The notes under the pieces are model-generated. The model was not told where the DNA came from, made no database searches, and saw only the letters and a list, made by a program, of their open reading frames with translations. From UKL13-2 sp043773745 (GTDB taxonomy: Bacteria > Pseudomonadota > Gammaproteobacteria > Burkholderiales > Usitatibacteraceae): a stretch of DNA of 64,000 bases. This document shows, one piece after another, positions 1 through 8,940 of the stretch. Position 1 is the stretch's first letter. Every line of letters begins with the position of its first letter. The translations under genes were made by a program, and so were the position numbers. The stretch covers positions 1 through 64,000 of the forward strand of contig JAYVEV010000079.1 in NCBI GenBank assembly GCA_043773745.1, in the 5' to 3' direction.

Positions 1-1586
1 TCTGCAGCCTTTTCGGCAATCATCACCGTCGGTGCATTCGTGTTGCCACCGATAAGCGTCGGCATGATGGACGCATCGACGACGCGCAAATTTTCAAGAC
101 CGTGCACCTTCAGCGTGGCATCGACTACGGCCATGCTGTCAGCGCTGCTGCCCATTTTGCAGGTGCCGACGGGGTGATAGACCGTATCGACATGTTTGCG
201 CAAGGCATCGCGAATTTGCTCGTCGGTGAGATTGGCATAAGGGTCTTTCTTGTAGAGCGACGATAACGCGGGCGCTTGCATCAGGCGGCGGGTCAGTTTG
301 AAACCGGCGACCATGCCGTTAATATCGTCGGGATGCTCCAAAAATGCAGGGTCAATCAGCGGTGCATCGGTCGCGCGATTACTGGCGAGTTTTACACTGC
401 CACGGCTCTTGGGACGCAGCAAACAGAAGTGACATGACAGGCCATGCCGCATGCGAATTTTACGGGCGTGGTCTTCCACGCTGGCCACGACAAAATGCAA
501 CTGAATGTCCGGCGCAGTCGATTCCGGTGTGAGCTTTAGGAAGCCGCCGCCCTCCGCGTAGTTGCTGGTGATCATGCCGCGACGGTGTTTGATGTAACGA
601 TAAATTTCACGCACCATGCGCACCGTGCTAGCGGGAGACACACCAACCAAATCCGTACTCGGCACTTGGTAGCGAAATACGAAATCAGGATGGTCTTGCA
701 GGTTTTGCCCGACGCCCGGTAAATGCTGAACCACGCCAATGCCGTGCTGTTGCAAGTGGGCGGCGTCGCCCACACCCGATAGCATCAACAATTGCGCGGA
801 TTGGAATGTACCTGCGCATAAAATCACTTCACGCCGGGCGTTGAGTGTGGCTGGCTGGCCATCACGGATAAAACGCACGCCGATCGCGCGCTTACCGTCC
901 ATCACGATGGCTTGCGCCTGCGCCTTGATGATGACTTGTAGATTGGGGCGCTTGCCCATGATCGGGTGTAGATAGCCACGCGCGGCACTGCATCGCTCGC
1001 CATTTATTTGCGTAACTTGATGGATGCCGATGCCTTCCTGTTCGGCACCATTGAAATCTTCATTGAGGTTAAAGCCCGCTTGTCTGGCTGCTTCTAAATA
1101 AATTTGCTGAAACGGGTTATCACTGCGCAAATCGGCGACGTTCAGCGGGCCGCGCTGACCGTGAAATGGGTCATTTTTATCGGTGAAGCGCTCGTTATTT
1201 TCAGCGCGTTTGAAATACGGCAGCACATCCTCATACGCCCAGCCGCTATTGCCCAATGCAGCCCAATGATCGTAATCGCTGCGATGCCCGCGCATATAAA
1301 CCATCGCATTGATGGCGGATGATCCACCCAGCGCGCGACCACGTGGCTGATAACCTAGGCGCCCATTCAATCCGCGTTGGGGAATGGTTTCAAAGGCGTA
1401 GTTATTAATTTTGGTGGGCAACATCACCACCGCCGCCGCCGGCGTACGGATCACTAAATCGCGCCCGTCACCGCCCGCTTCCAGCAAGGCAACTGTCACC
1501 GCAGGATCTTCGCTCAAGCGAGCGGCCAGAACTGCCCCGGCAGAGCCGCCGCCAATGATGATGTAGTCAACAATTTGTTTCGTCAT
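1..1586 (-). CDS. GMC-family FAD oxidoreductase, choline/alcohol dehydrogenase type (3' end cut by window edge)
   Basis: FAD-dependent oxidation of an alcohol such as choline or a long-chain or aromatic alcohol; the substrate cannot be read from sequence. Translating the minus strand from the ATG at 1586 gives 528 codons without a stop. The N-terminus has the dinucleotide-binding signature IIIGGGSAGAVLAARLSE, followed by the GMC motif GRALGGSSAINAMVYMRG. Near the C-terminus are HPVGTCKMG, which carries the catalytic His, and GGNTNAPTVMIAEKAA, the usual end of the family, so only about 5 to 20 residues should be missing. It resembles BetA, but no betaine genes lie nearby, so choline is only one option. 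The preceding gene is the TonB-like gene on the same strand, 82 bp away. Confidence 0.93.
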   Translation of the reverse strand, partial: MTKQIVDYIIIGGGSAGAVLAARLSEDPAVTVALLEAGGDGRDLVIRTPAAAVVMLPTKINNYAFETIPQRGLNGRLGYQPRGRALGGSSAINAMVYMRGHRSDYDHWAALGNSGWAYEDVLPYFKRAENNERFTDKNDPFHGQRGPLNVADLRSDNPFQQIYLEAARQAGFNLNEDFNGAEQEGIGIHQVTQINGERCSAARGYLHPIMGKRPNLQVIIKAQAQAIVMDGKRAIGVRFIRDGQPATLNARREVILCAGTFQSAQLLMLSGVGDAAHLQQHGIGVVQHLPGVGQNLQDHPDFVFRYQVPSTDLVGVSPASTVRMVREIYRYIKHRRGMITSNYAEGGGFLKLTPESTAPDIQLHFVVASVEDHARKIRMRHGLSCHFCLLRPKSRGSVKLASNRATDAPLIDPAFLEHPDDINGMVAGFKLTRRLMQAPALSSLYKKDPYANLTDEQIRDALRKHVDTVYHPVGTCKMGSSADSMAVVDATLKVHGLENLRVVDASIMPTLIGGNTNAPTVMIAEKAA

Positions 1587-1668
1587 TTAAAATTTATTCG
1601 TTATACGGTAGCGAGGAAATAATAGTAAAAATATAGACCCCATCACCACTACAAGAGCAAGATAATGA

Positions 1669-2535
1669 TCAGCTGCCAAAAAATTCCCGCACCAAAAATG
1701 TTTCGAGACTGGCGCCATCTTCAATACGCGCTGATAGTTGTATCACGCGGCCTAGCCGGTGCGACTCCCAGTTAAATTTATCTTTGTAGTGCGTGCGGAT
1801 GATTTCAATCATTTTACGGACGGTGGCCAACTCAACATCACCGCCCTGCCCCGCATCCACCTCATAGACCTGTCGCACGCTGGCCCGTTCGTCACTGGTC
1901 CAGCCGCGGAATGCGAACTCTGCCGCCCGGTGCCCTTTATGCAAAATCTGGAAGACGCCATTGGTGCCATCGCGCTGCGGCTTGAGAGTTTGTAAATTGC
2001 GATTTATGTTGGCGTTGCGAATTTCTTCCTGAGATTGCTCCCGACTATTGGCACGCCCCGCGGCATTCTGCTGACCAATCGCCTCGTCAGCCAGTCGGCG
2101 ACGCTCGCGGGCGGCCTCTACCATGGCCATCATCGACGGCTGCTCGGCGGCGGTTGGCTGCACCGGCGTGGGTGTCGAGAGTGGTGAGGGGAGCGCGGGC
2201 TGTTCAACCGCGAACGTCGGCGCAGTTGGCTTCAAGGTTGGAATCGCCATAATTGTCCTGCGGGGCGGCGGTGGTACAGCAGGTTGCGGGGTCGGTGCGG
2301 CTGCAGGTGCGGCCGGTGGCGGTGGCTGGCTGAGCCGCACTTCCAGCGGGCCCTGCGTGACTTGGGGTGGAGCACCATCGGTCTCGATATGTTTTGGCAT
2401 CACCACATAAAGCACCGCATGCAAGACCAGCGAGATGGCAATACCAATGGCGATACGCCAACGCGAGCGAATCCGCCCGTCGGTATCATCATGAGCCCAA
2501 GGTGCAGGCGGGATATAGATCGCTTTACTGGGCAT
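1669..2535 (-). CDS. TonB-like inner-membrane-anchored proline-rich protein
   Basis: A 288-residue protein of unknown function. It has a short cytoplasmic N-terminus, one membrane segment at about residues 26-46 (rich in I, L, V and A), a periplasmic stretch full of Pro and Ala at about 60-140, a charged, probably helical region around 140-180, and a compact C-terminal domain. This is the architecture of TonB and related energy transducers. The C-terminal 100 residues do not show a clear TonB fold signature to me, and no exbB/exbD or TonB receptor lies nearby. The start is the ATG at 2535. A scaffold or envelope-spanning role is inference only. Confidence 0.7.
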   Translation of the reverse strand: MPSKAIYIPPAPWAHDDTDGRIRSRWRIAIGIAISLVLHAVLYVVMPKHIETDGAPPQVTQGPLEVRLSQPPPPAAPAAAPTPQPAVPPPPRRTIMAIPTLKPTAPTFAVEQPALPSPLSTPTPVQPTAAEQPSMMAMVEAARERRRLADEAIGQQNAAGRANSREQSQEEIRNANINRNLQTLKPQRDGTNGVFQILHKGHRAAEFAFRGWTSDERASVRQVYEVDAGQGGDVELATVRKMIEIIRTHYKDKFNWESHRLGRVIQLSARIEDGASLETFLVREFFGS

Positions 2536-2721
2536 TTAGTGAGTCATGGCGTGTCTGTACTCAGCCGCATAAAGAAAAAATCGGCAAACGAACTGGCACT
2601 GAAAGCAATTTGTTAAAAAATGGGGGAAAGGCAGCAACATTCTATTCGTGATCTTTAGCCGAAGTGTTGCTCAATCATTGCTTGGATAATATTAAGCTGG
2701 CTTGGTTCGCGCTTTTGCAGG

Positions 2722-3468
2722 CTACCGTACAGGCGGCGCACCCGATCCACCGCGAAGCTGAGCCAACTCAGCCGCCTCCAGCCACTGCCATGCACCCGGC
2801 ACCAGGGACGTAGGCAAGCAATACCCACCAATTGTAACGCGGTGCAGCGCCTCTACGCGATTGCCTGCTGCCGCAACCATGCGCTTAACCTGATGATATT
2901 TACCCTCGCCAATCGTCAACTCCAGCAGGTTTTCACCCAAACGTCGGCAACCCAATGCTGCAACTGGCTGCGGTGCATCATGCAGCACCACGCCGCCCCG
3001 TAAAGCCAGCAATTGCGCCTCATCCAGTGGGTGTTTGGTGGTGGCCTGGTAAATCTTGCCCACCTGCTTCTTGGGTGATGTAAAAGTGTGAATGAAATTG
3101 CCATCATCGGATAACAGCAGCAAGCCAGTCGTATCCTGATCAAGCCTGCCCACGCATTGCACGCCGCGATTTCTGATTTGCCACGGCAGCAGGCTCAACA
3201 CACTTTTGTGATGCTTGGGTTGTTGGGAGCACTCATAGCCAGGCGGTTTATTCAGTGCGATATAAACATGTTCGCGAAACTGCCAAGGCACCCCCTCCAC
3301 GCTAAACATCAGGCCATCGATCGGGAATTTGGCACGCGACTGTTCACAGACTTGATATGCGTTGTCACCCGCGACTTTTACGGCAACTTTTCCCGCTGTA
3401 ATGAGCGCAACGCAAGCACGGTGGGTCCCAAAACCTTGGCTTTGCAGAATACGATCAAGTTCCAGCAT
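2722..3468 (-). CDS. rsuA: 16S rRNA pseudouridine(516) synthase RsuA
   Basis: Converts a uridine of 16S rRNA (U516 in E. coli numbering) to pseudouridine during small-subunit assembly. The 248-residue protein starts with an S4-like RNA-binding segment (LDRILQSQGFGTHRA) and carries the RsuA-family catalytic motif GRLDQDTTGLLLLSDDG, whose first Asp is the nucleophile. Further family blocks are the KPPGYECS stretch and the late EGKYHQVKRM motif. Length fits RsuA (about 230 residues) with a slightly longer tail. Start ATG at 3468. One of three pseudouridine synthases in this window. Confidence 0.92.
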   Translation of the reverse strand: MLELDRILQSQGFGTHRACVALITAGKVAVKVAGDNAYQVCEQSRAKFPIDGLMFSVEGVPWQFREHVYIALNKPPGYECSQQPKHHKSVLSLLPWQIRNRGVQCVGRLDQDTTGLLLLSDDGNFIHTFTSPKKQVGKIYQATTKHPLDEAQLLALRGGVVLHDAPQPVAALGCRRLGENLLELTIGEGKYHQVKRMVAAAGNRVEALHRVTIGGYCLPTSLVPGAWQWLEAAELAQLRGGSGAPPVR

Positions 3469-3527
3469 GGCTTGCTCTGGGGCACATGGGGCGATGTTTT
3501 GAATTGATATTGATGATCCTCAAAACA

Positions 3528-3566
3528 CTACCGCACCGTACCTGCGGGGCAGGCACGGTGCGGTAG
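3528..3566 (-). terminator. strong hairpin downstream of the exported methyltransferase gene
   Basis: Perfect 12-bp arms CTACCGCACCGT (3528-3539) and ACGGTGCGGTAG (3555-3566) enclose an inner CCTGC/GCAGG stem with a 3-nt loop and one mismatch. On the minus strand the hairpin begins 28 nt after the stop of the methyltransferase gene and is followed by TGTTTTGAGG, a short T-rich run. It probably ends that minus-strand transcript. Confidence 0.7.
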
Positions 3567-3594
3567 AGACAGTCTAATGAAACGATGGAACCGA

Positions 3595-4473
3595 TTAGAG
3601 TGCGGGCTTTACAAACCGCAAAGTCATCCGATCTGACTCGCCGATGGCAAGATATTTTGCGCGATCGGCTTCACCTTTGGCCAGTACGGGCGGCAATGTC
3701 CACACGCCGTCTTTATAATCCTTGGTGTCTTGTGGATTAGCGTTGATCTCGCTCTTGGCATCAAGCTTGAAGCCCGCAGCAGTCGCACGCTCAATCACAT
3801 AAGCTTCAGTCATATAACCCGATTTGACTGATTCCTCGAGCGTTGTACCCGGCTTGGCGCGATGTTCCACCACGCCCAGCACACCGCCCGGCTTCAATGC
3901 GGCAAAAAAACTTCTAAAAAACGCATCAACAATACTATCTTCAGGCTTGACACCGATTTTTATCCAGTTATGGACATTGCGAAACGTCACTACCACATCA
4001 GCACCACCGGCAGGCCGAATATCGAGCGCGGCCGGCATCCCCAGCGGCATGATGGCAGCTTTATCATACATGGCAGGTTGACTGGCAAGCTTGTCTTTGA
4101 AATTTTGCAGGCCCTTGGTGGATGAAGCGGGAAAAGCCGCGACATAAAGACCGCGATCGCGCACATAAGGTGCCAATAGCTCGGTGTACCAACCACCACC
4201 GGGGAAAATTTCAACGACTTTTGATTCCGGCTTGATGCCAAAAAAAGCCAGCGTTTCTTTGGGGTGACGATAAACGTCGCGGACGCGATTTGCCTCAGAG
4301 CGATGGGCGCCGGCAAGGATCTTGTCGAGAGCCGCATTATCGGCCGTTACTGTTGCCGTTGTGGCCGATGGAGTTGATGGTGCTGCCAATATTGTGAATG
4401 CAACAGTAGAAAGCCCGGCGGCAAGCAAAGCTGTAACGAGCTTGGATTTTGAGAAGAATGCGGTTGTTGTCAT
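3595..4473 (-). CDS. exported class I methyltransferase-like protein
   Basis: A 292-residue protein with a clear signal peptide (positive N-terminus, hydrophobic stretch ending FTILAAPS) followed by a Rossmann methyltransferase fold. The SAM-binding motif I appears as VVEIFPGGGWYTELLAPYV, motif II as ADVVVTFRNVHNW and a later strand as LKPGGVLGVVEHRA. It matches the predicted exported methyltransferases grouped as COG4798. The start is taken as the ATG at 4473, not the TTG at 4551, because it directly precedes the signal peptide. SAM is normally cytoplasmic, so the reaction and substrate are open. Nearby genes encode other exported proteins. Confidence 0.8.
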   Translation of the reverse strand: MTTTAFFSKSKLVTALLAAGLSTVAFTILAAPSTPSATTATVTADNAALDKILAGAHRSEANRVRDVYRHPKETLAFFGIKPESKVVEIFPGGGWYTELLAPYVRDRGLYVAAFPASSTKGLQNFKDKLASQPAMYDKAAIMPLGMPAALDIRPAGGADVVVTFRNVHNWIKIGVKPEDSIVDAFFRSFFAALKPGGVLGVVEHRAKPGTTLEESVKSGYMTEAYVIERATAAGFKLDAKSEINANPQDTKDYKDGVWTLPPVLAKGEADRAKYLAIGESDRMTLRFVKPAL

Positions 4474-4642
4474 CGTTAAAAACCAATCATGTAGGTGAGT
4501 CGGTATGAGCACAAGAATAAAAATTATGAAGCGGAATTGAATCAGCCGCAATTATTGCATGCAGCGGGTAATGTTCAAAGCTGTCGAAGCCGTCAAGGGC
4601 GAATGCCAAGCCAGCTACATTAGCGCTACCTGCTGGGAAGGA

Positions 4643-5134
4643 CTAGCGGGATACAGTGATAAATTTTTTCTGAAACCAGCTATCGATCATTTGTTTCTCG
4701 TAGCGCAAGGATTCATTGGAGGGATAACGATTGTGATGGTCCAGATAAGTCATATCAGCCAGCCTGTCGTCGCCGCTTTGCAATACCTGGCCCTTGGATT
4801 CAAGCGAGTACTGCAATTGCATGCTGGGCCAATCGGCGCGCCCCCGCAGGATACGGAGCTCCTGCGTACCTCTAAAGGCAGCAGGCTCAAGACGTCCGGC
4901 AAGGCCGAAATTGGTCACCACTATTTTCAATTCCTGATCGGATGGAAGTTGTGTCCCCAGCTTCGTGAAATGCCCGGCAAGCGTTTTCAGAATCTGCTCT
5001 TTATCGCTCGCAGACCGAGGCATATCGTTATAGGCTTCTGGCTTGGCAAAACTAACCGAAACGCCAGCCCAGGCGCTGACAGTGGCTGCTACCAAAAAGC
5101 CCACCGCGAGCATTGCCCTCAATATAGATTTCAT
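4643..5134 (-). CDS. DUF3016 family exported protein
   Basis: A 163-residue secreted protein with a signal peptide (MKSILRAMLAVGFLVA..., cleavage likely after SAWA). The mature part matches the DUF3016 pattern: an early SVSFAKPEAYNDMP segment and a YPSNESLRYEKQMIDSWF motif near the end. Function unknown. The ATG at 5134 is preferred over 5149 because AGGGGAA sits just upstream of it at good spacing. Probably a periplasmic or outer-membrane-associated protein. Confidence 0.82.
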   Translation of the reverse strand: MKSILRAMLAVGFLVAATVSAWAGVSVSFAKPEAYNDMPRSASDKEQILKTLAGHFTKLGTQLPSDQELKIVVTNFGLAGRLEPAAFRGTQELRILRGRADWPSMQLQYSLESKGQVLQSGDDRLADMTYLDHHNRYPSNESLRYEKQMIDSWFQKKFITVSR

Positions 5135-5234
5135 AACTTTCCCCTTCAAAAAATACGAAAAACACCCATTAGAGATTATTTGGACAGAAATACTGGGCCG
5201 ATGTTCCGAGAGTTTTGAAGAAAAACCAGCGTTA

Positions 5235-5759
5235 CTAATTCGGTATATTGACTTTCACGACTAGCGGCACCGTTTCAGTTTTTTTGCACTTTGGATCGCC
5301 ATAACACGACGATGCCGCTATGGTTTCCAACCGGTACACCAGCTCTACCCGCTGACCTTTTAGCGAAGGTTTTTGGCTGCACAAATCGAAGGTACCCACC
5401 TCGATAAATTCGACATTTTTATCATCTCGCAGTGTCAGGTAGCAGCCGTTATCAACCTTATCAACATCGGTTACACGACCCAGCGTTTTCTTAAACTCCG
5501 AACCAATTTTAACAATACCGTCTTTGTAAGTAACTGCCGGTGGTGCCGCAGCGGGTGGCGCAGCATCGCCAGCTGATCCCGCCACAGGCGCTGACGGGCT
5601 TGATGGTGCGGCAGGCGGGGAGACGGGTTGCGGCGGCTTGGGAGGTGTTGGCTGCGCGAGCACAACAGAAGTCAGCAATACCCAGACTGACAATGCCACC
5701 AGGCCCATCAGCGCATAACGCAAAGCAGGAATTGAAAAATACGGTTTAGGTAGTGTCAT
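5235..5759 (-). CDS. exported proline/alanine-rich protein, unknown function
   Basis: 174 residues. An N-terminal signal peptide or anchor (ALMGLVALSVWVLLTSVVLA) is followed by a low-complexity Pro/Ala/Ser linker at about 36-75 and a small C-terminal domain with four cysteines (CYLTLRD, DLC, SSCYGDPKCKK) that could form two disulfides in the periplasm. I do not recognise the family. It lies between the DUF3016 gene and the PGDYG gene on the same strand. Confidence 0.65.
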   Translation of the reverse strand: MTLPKPYFSIPALRYALMGLVALSVWVLLTSVVLAQPTPPKPPQPVSPPAAPSSPSAPVAGSAGDAAPPAAAPPAVTYKDGIVKIGSEFKKTLGRVTDVDKVDNGCYLTLRDDKNVEFIEVGTFDLCSQKPSLKGQRVELVYRLETIAASSCYGDPKCKKTETVPLVVKVNIPN

Positions 5760-5823
5760 TGAGCTCCCCTAGAGATAGTGACGAAAAACGTCTGATACCT
5801 ATGCATGATCATGATAAATCGCG

Positions 5824-6264
5824 TCAGGCCTTGCTAACCAGCAAACGATACACTTGCTGAAAACGGGCGTTCTCAATTACACCATAATCGCCCGGTGAGT
5901 ATTGCAATAGCCAATCGTGCGCTGCGCCGTTCAGCATATCGCCACCAGCTGAACGTGCGGCGCGGAATGGCTCGAAAATTTGCTTCGCCAGTACCGGCAG
6001 CGCTTTGGCACAATAGCCGCCGTCCTGACCCATGGCAAGCTGCATAATTGGCTCGTACTTGGCTTCAAACCGGTCCCGCGACACACTCCATCTGTCGCCG
6101 GTTGAGCCAGTGATAATGGCATCACGGGCACAATATCGATTAGGCCCTTCGCGACTGATTAATTCACCGTCACATTTTGCGAAGGTGACTTCCACCATCT
6201 CGTTTTTGACAAAATGGCGGGCGTGGGAATCGGTGCGAAGATCAATGTTGACGAGTTCCAGCAT
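5824..6264 (-). CDS. PGDYG-domain protein downstream of phaB
   Basis: A 146-residue cytoplasmic protein ending in YSPGDYGVIENARFQQVYRL, which contains the PGDYG signature of the small PGDYG protein family of unknown function. No signal peptide or membrane segment. It starts with ATG at 6264, 12 bp after the phaB stop, so the two genes are very likely co-transcribed. A role linked to PHB metabolism is suggested only by position. Confidence 0.75.
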   Translation of the reverse strand: MLELVNIDLRTDSHARHFVKNEMVEVTFAKCDGELISREGPNRYCARDAIITGSTGDRWSVSRDRFEAKYEPIMQLAMGQDGGYCAKALPVLAKQIFEPFRAARSAGGDMLNGAAHDWLLQYSPGDYGVIENARFQQVYRLLVSKA

Positions 6265-6276
6265 GCGGGTAACCGC

Positions 6277-7026
6277 CTAAAACATGTGTTGGCCGCCATT
6301 GATTGCAATATTGGCGCCGGTAATAAAGGCCGCCTCATCAGATGCCAAATAAGCACAGAGACCAGCCACTTCCTCTGGCTTGCCCAGACGGCCCAGCGGA
6401 ATTTGCGGGATGATTTTTGAATTCAAGACTTCCTCAGGGATGGCCGTCACCATTTGGGTGCCGATATAACCGGGCGAAATAGTATTGACGGTCACACCTT
6501 TTTTAGCCACCTCCAAAGCGAGTGCTTTGGTAAAACCATGCATGCCGGCCTTGGCGGCGGAATAATTGGTTTGACCGAACGCGCCCTTTTGCCCATTAAC
6601 AGATGAGACATTAATGACCCTACCCCAGCCGCGCTCAACCATGCCGTCAACGACCGGTTTGCACATATTAAATACGCTATCCAGATTTGTGCCCACCACT
6701 GCAGCCCAATCCACCTTGGTCATTTTCTTGAAGGTCATGTCACGGGTGATGCCCGCATTGTTAATCAGAATATCGATCGGTCCAATTTCTTTTTGAATCT
6801 TAGCGATGGTGGCAGCACAAGAATCATAATCAGCCACATCTGCCGGGTAGGCGTGAAAATGATAGTCGCGCGCTGCCATTTCCTTTAGCCATTGCTCAGA
6901 TTTGGTATTGGATGGCGAATAAGTTACGACCACTTTGATGCCCATGCGAGCCAGTTTCATGCAAATGGCCTCGCCCAATCCGCCCATACCGCCGGTGACG
7001 ATCGCAATTCGTTGTGTTGTTGACAT
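6277..7026 (-). CDS. phaB: acetoacetyl-CoA reductase PhaB
   Basis: NADPH-dependent reduction of acetoacetyl-CoA to (R)-3-hydroxybutyryl-CoA, the second step of PHB synthesis. It is a 249-residue SDR enzyme with the cofactor loop TGGMGGLG (11-18), NNAG, the catalytic Ser in INVSSVNGQKGAFGQ (about 142), and Tyr155 and Lys159 in NYSAAK. The SSVNGQKG stretch is typical of PhaB as against FabG. A strong Shine-Dalgarno GAGGAG precedes the ATG. The order phaC-phaB without phaA shows that the thiolase is encoded elsewhere. Confidence 0.93.
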   Translation of the reverse strand: MSTTQRIAIVTGGMGGLGEAICMKLARMGIKVVVTYSPSNTKSEQWLKEMAARDYHFHAYPADVADYDSCAATIAKIQKEIGPIDILINNAGITRDMTFKKMTKVDWAAVVGTNLDSVFNMCKPVVDGMVERGWGRVINVSSVNGQKGAFGQTNYSAAKAGMHGFTKALALEVAKKGVTVNTISPGYIGTQMVTAIPEEVLNSKIIPQIPLGRLGKPEEVAGLCAYLASDEAAFITGANIAINGGQHMF

Positions 7027-7078
7027 GCTAATTTCTCCTCGTTATGTAATTTTATTTTTTACCATATTAGCCGAATTT

Positions 7079-7112
7079 ACTTTCGGTTCTTGCATCTGTT
7101 TCGAACCGAAGT
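7079..7112 (-). other. inverted repeat between phaC and phaB
   Basis: ACTTTCGGTTC (7079-7089) and GAACCGAAGT (7103-7112) are complementary except for one bulged base. The hairpin would form in the phaC-phaB leader or intergenic RNA. There is no T-run, so a full terminator is unlikely. It could stabilise an mRNA end or partially attenuate. Confidence 0.4.
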
Positions 7113-7146
7113 CGGATCTGACCCATTATTGAATCAACAACTTTGC

Positions 7147-8928
7147 TTACGCTTTCGCTTTTACATATCGTCCGGGGGCGGCTTCGATAATGGGGTGCAC
7201 GGCATCTCCCAATTTACGGCGCGCCGGCATCATTCGCCCGCTATGCGACTTCAACCAATTGGCCCAGCGCGGCCACCAACTGCCTTCATGCTCGATGGCA
7301 TGACTTAACCACTCCGCTGATTGTGATGGCGCGTTATTGGCCCGTTGATTCGTCCAGTAGCTGCGCTTGTTTTTTGAAGCAGGGTTTACCACACCGGCAA
7401 TATGCCCCGATGCACCCAATACAAATTCAACCTTGCCACCCAGATACCCAGCGCTCGAATAGGCTGTTCGCCACGGCACGATATGGTCTTCTTTCGCTGC
7501 AAATACAAAAGCGGGCATGTCAACATAACTTAGGTCGACCGGCACGCCGCACATGGTCAACTTATCGGTTTTGACAAGATTGTTTTCCAAATAGGTATTG
7601 CGCAGGTAATAGCAGTACCACGGACCGGGAAGATTGGTGCTATCGCCATTCCAGAAAAGCAAATCAAACGCAGGCGGCTTTTTGCCTTGCAAATAGTTGC
7701 TCGCGACATAATTCCAGATGAGATCGTTGGCGCGTAATGATGAAAACGCAAATGCCAATTCGCCGCCGTTCAATATGCCACCTTCGCCCACTTCACGTTC
7801 GCGACGTTCCACAAAGGCTTCATCCACATAGGCGGATATTTCACCCACCTCAGAAAAATCCAGAAAGGTAGTGAGCAAAGTAACGCTCTCCACCACATCA
7901 TGGCCCATACGCTTTAGTACCGCCAGGGCACTCGTCAGCAAGGTGCCGCCGACACAAAAGCCTAGTACATTGATTTTATGAACATTGGTGATGATGCGCG
8001 TGAGATCAATCGCCTTGATAACGCCATTGGCAAGATAGTCATCCCAAGTCAGTGCGCCCTGCTCTTCACCAACATTGCGCCAAGAAATCACAAACACGGT
8101 AAACCCCTGCTGTACAGCATATTCAATGTAGGAGTTATCAGGACGCAAATCCAGAATATAAAATTTATTGATGCAAGGCGGCACTAATAGCAAGGGTCGA
8201 ACATGAACTTCAGGTGTTTGCGGCTGGTATTGCAATAGCTGAAAAATTTCGTTTTCAAACACCACCGCACCCGGCGTGACCGCAATGTTTTTGCCGACCT
8301 CAAAGGCAGATTCATCGGTCAATGAAATATGCCCCTTGCTGATATCGGCCTGCAAATTTTCCAGCCCGGCGCGCAGAGATTCGCCTTTTGATTCCAACGC
8401 AGCCTTCAAAGCATCCGGGTTGGTCAATAAAAAATTAGTGGGCGAAATGGCGTCGGCATATTGTTTGGCAAAAAAACGCAGCCGTTGTTTTTCCTCGCTC
8501 GGCATCTCAAGCGTGTCGATAGTTTCAATAAGCAAACGGTAGCTCGCCAGATACGATTCCGCCATATATCGAAACGGCACGGGCTCCTGCCAGGAGGGTG
8601 TACTGAAACGCTTGTCCTGCATACTGAGCAATGCAGTAACATCAAATGTCTGGTTAGCCTGTGTCGGCAGAGCCCCCGCTGGCGACATCATCGCCAACAA
8701 GCGTTGCTGTTCTTCCGCAAAACGCGCTTGTACCGCGGCCGCTTTTTTTGGATCAGCCGCCAACGCGGCAAGCCAGATTTGCCACGACTCCCGCAATCCA
8801 TCCGGCACCGGGGGCAGCGTTTGGAACAGGGCTTGCCACTCATGCGTCAGCTTTGTGCGGGATTCCTCAAGGCTCGAAAGAACTTTCCCTATGTCAAACG
8901 CTCTGTTAGTTTGTTGCAAAGGTTTCAC
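7147..8928 (-). CDS. phaC: class I poly(3-hydroxyalkanoate) synthase PhaC
   Basis: Polymerises (R)-3-hydroxybutyryl-CoA into PHB on granules. The 593-residue length is typical of class I. The N-terminal PhaC domain is followed by an alpha/beta-hydrolase core with the lipase-like box GFCVGG (nucleophile Cys325), the catalytic Asp481 in AKEDHIVPW and His509 in GASGHIAG. These match Cys319, Asp480 and His508 of the Cupriavidus enzyme. The start is GTG at 8928; no ATG lies near, and no clear Shine-Dalgarno is visible, so the exact N-terminus is uncertain. phaB follows 120 bp downstream on the same strand. Confidence 0.95.
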   Translation of the reverse strand: MKPLQQTNRAFDIGKVLSSLEESRTKLTHEWQALFQTLPPVPDGLRESWQIWLAALAADPKKAAAVQARFAEEQQRLLAMMSPAGALPTQANQTFDVTALLSMQDKRFSTPSWQEPVPFRYMAESYLASYRLLIETIDTLEMPSEEKQRLRFFAKQYADAISPTNFLLTNPDALKAALESKGESLRAGLENLQADISKGHISLTDESAFEVGKNIAVTPGAVVFENEIFQLLQYQPQTPEVHVRPLLLVPPCINKFYILDLRPDNSYIEYAVQQGFTVFVISWRNVGEEQGALTWDDYLANGVIKAIDLTRIITNVHKINVLGFCVGGTLLTSALAVLKRMGHDVVESVTLLTTFLDFSEVGEISAYVDEAFVERREREVGEGGILNGGELAFAFSSLRANDLIWNYVASNYLQGKKPPAFDLLFWNGDSTNLPGPWYCYYLRNTYLENNLVKTDKLTMCGVPVDLSYVDMPAFVFAAKEDHIVPWRTAYSSAGYLGGKVEFVLGASGHIAGVVNPASKNKRSYWTNQRANNAPSQSAEWLSHAIEHEGSWWPRWANWLKSHSGRMMPARRKLGDAVHPIIEAAPGRYVKAKA

Positions 8929-8940
8929 CGGTTAATCTGT

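Noticed and set aside
2123..2410. Gly/Ala/Val-rich plus-strand open frame
   Set aside because: It is the reverse complement of the proline-rich coding stretch of the TonB-like gene, which produces such a frame automatically.
2655..2790. Short minus-strand frame past the rsuA end encoding a protein-like string (RRLYGSLQKREPSQ...)
   Set aside because: It overlaps the rsuA 3' end, has only a weak GTG start and no Shine-Dalgarno, and matches no family I know.
3528..3566. Hairpin considered as a REP-like dispersed repeat
   Set aside because: No second copy is visible in the window. Its place after a stop codon and the following T-rich bases fit a terminator better.
8461..8940. Upstream part of a long plus-strand frame opposite phaC
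   Set aside because: Antisense to the phaC coding sequence. Only the part from 8941 looks like a real small membrane protein.
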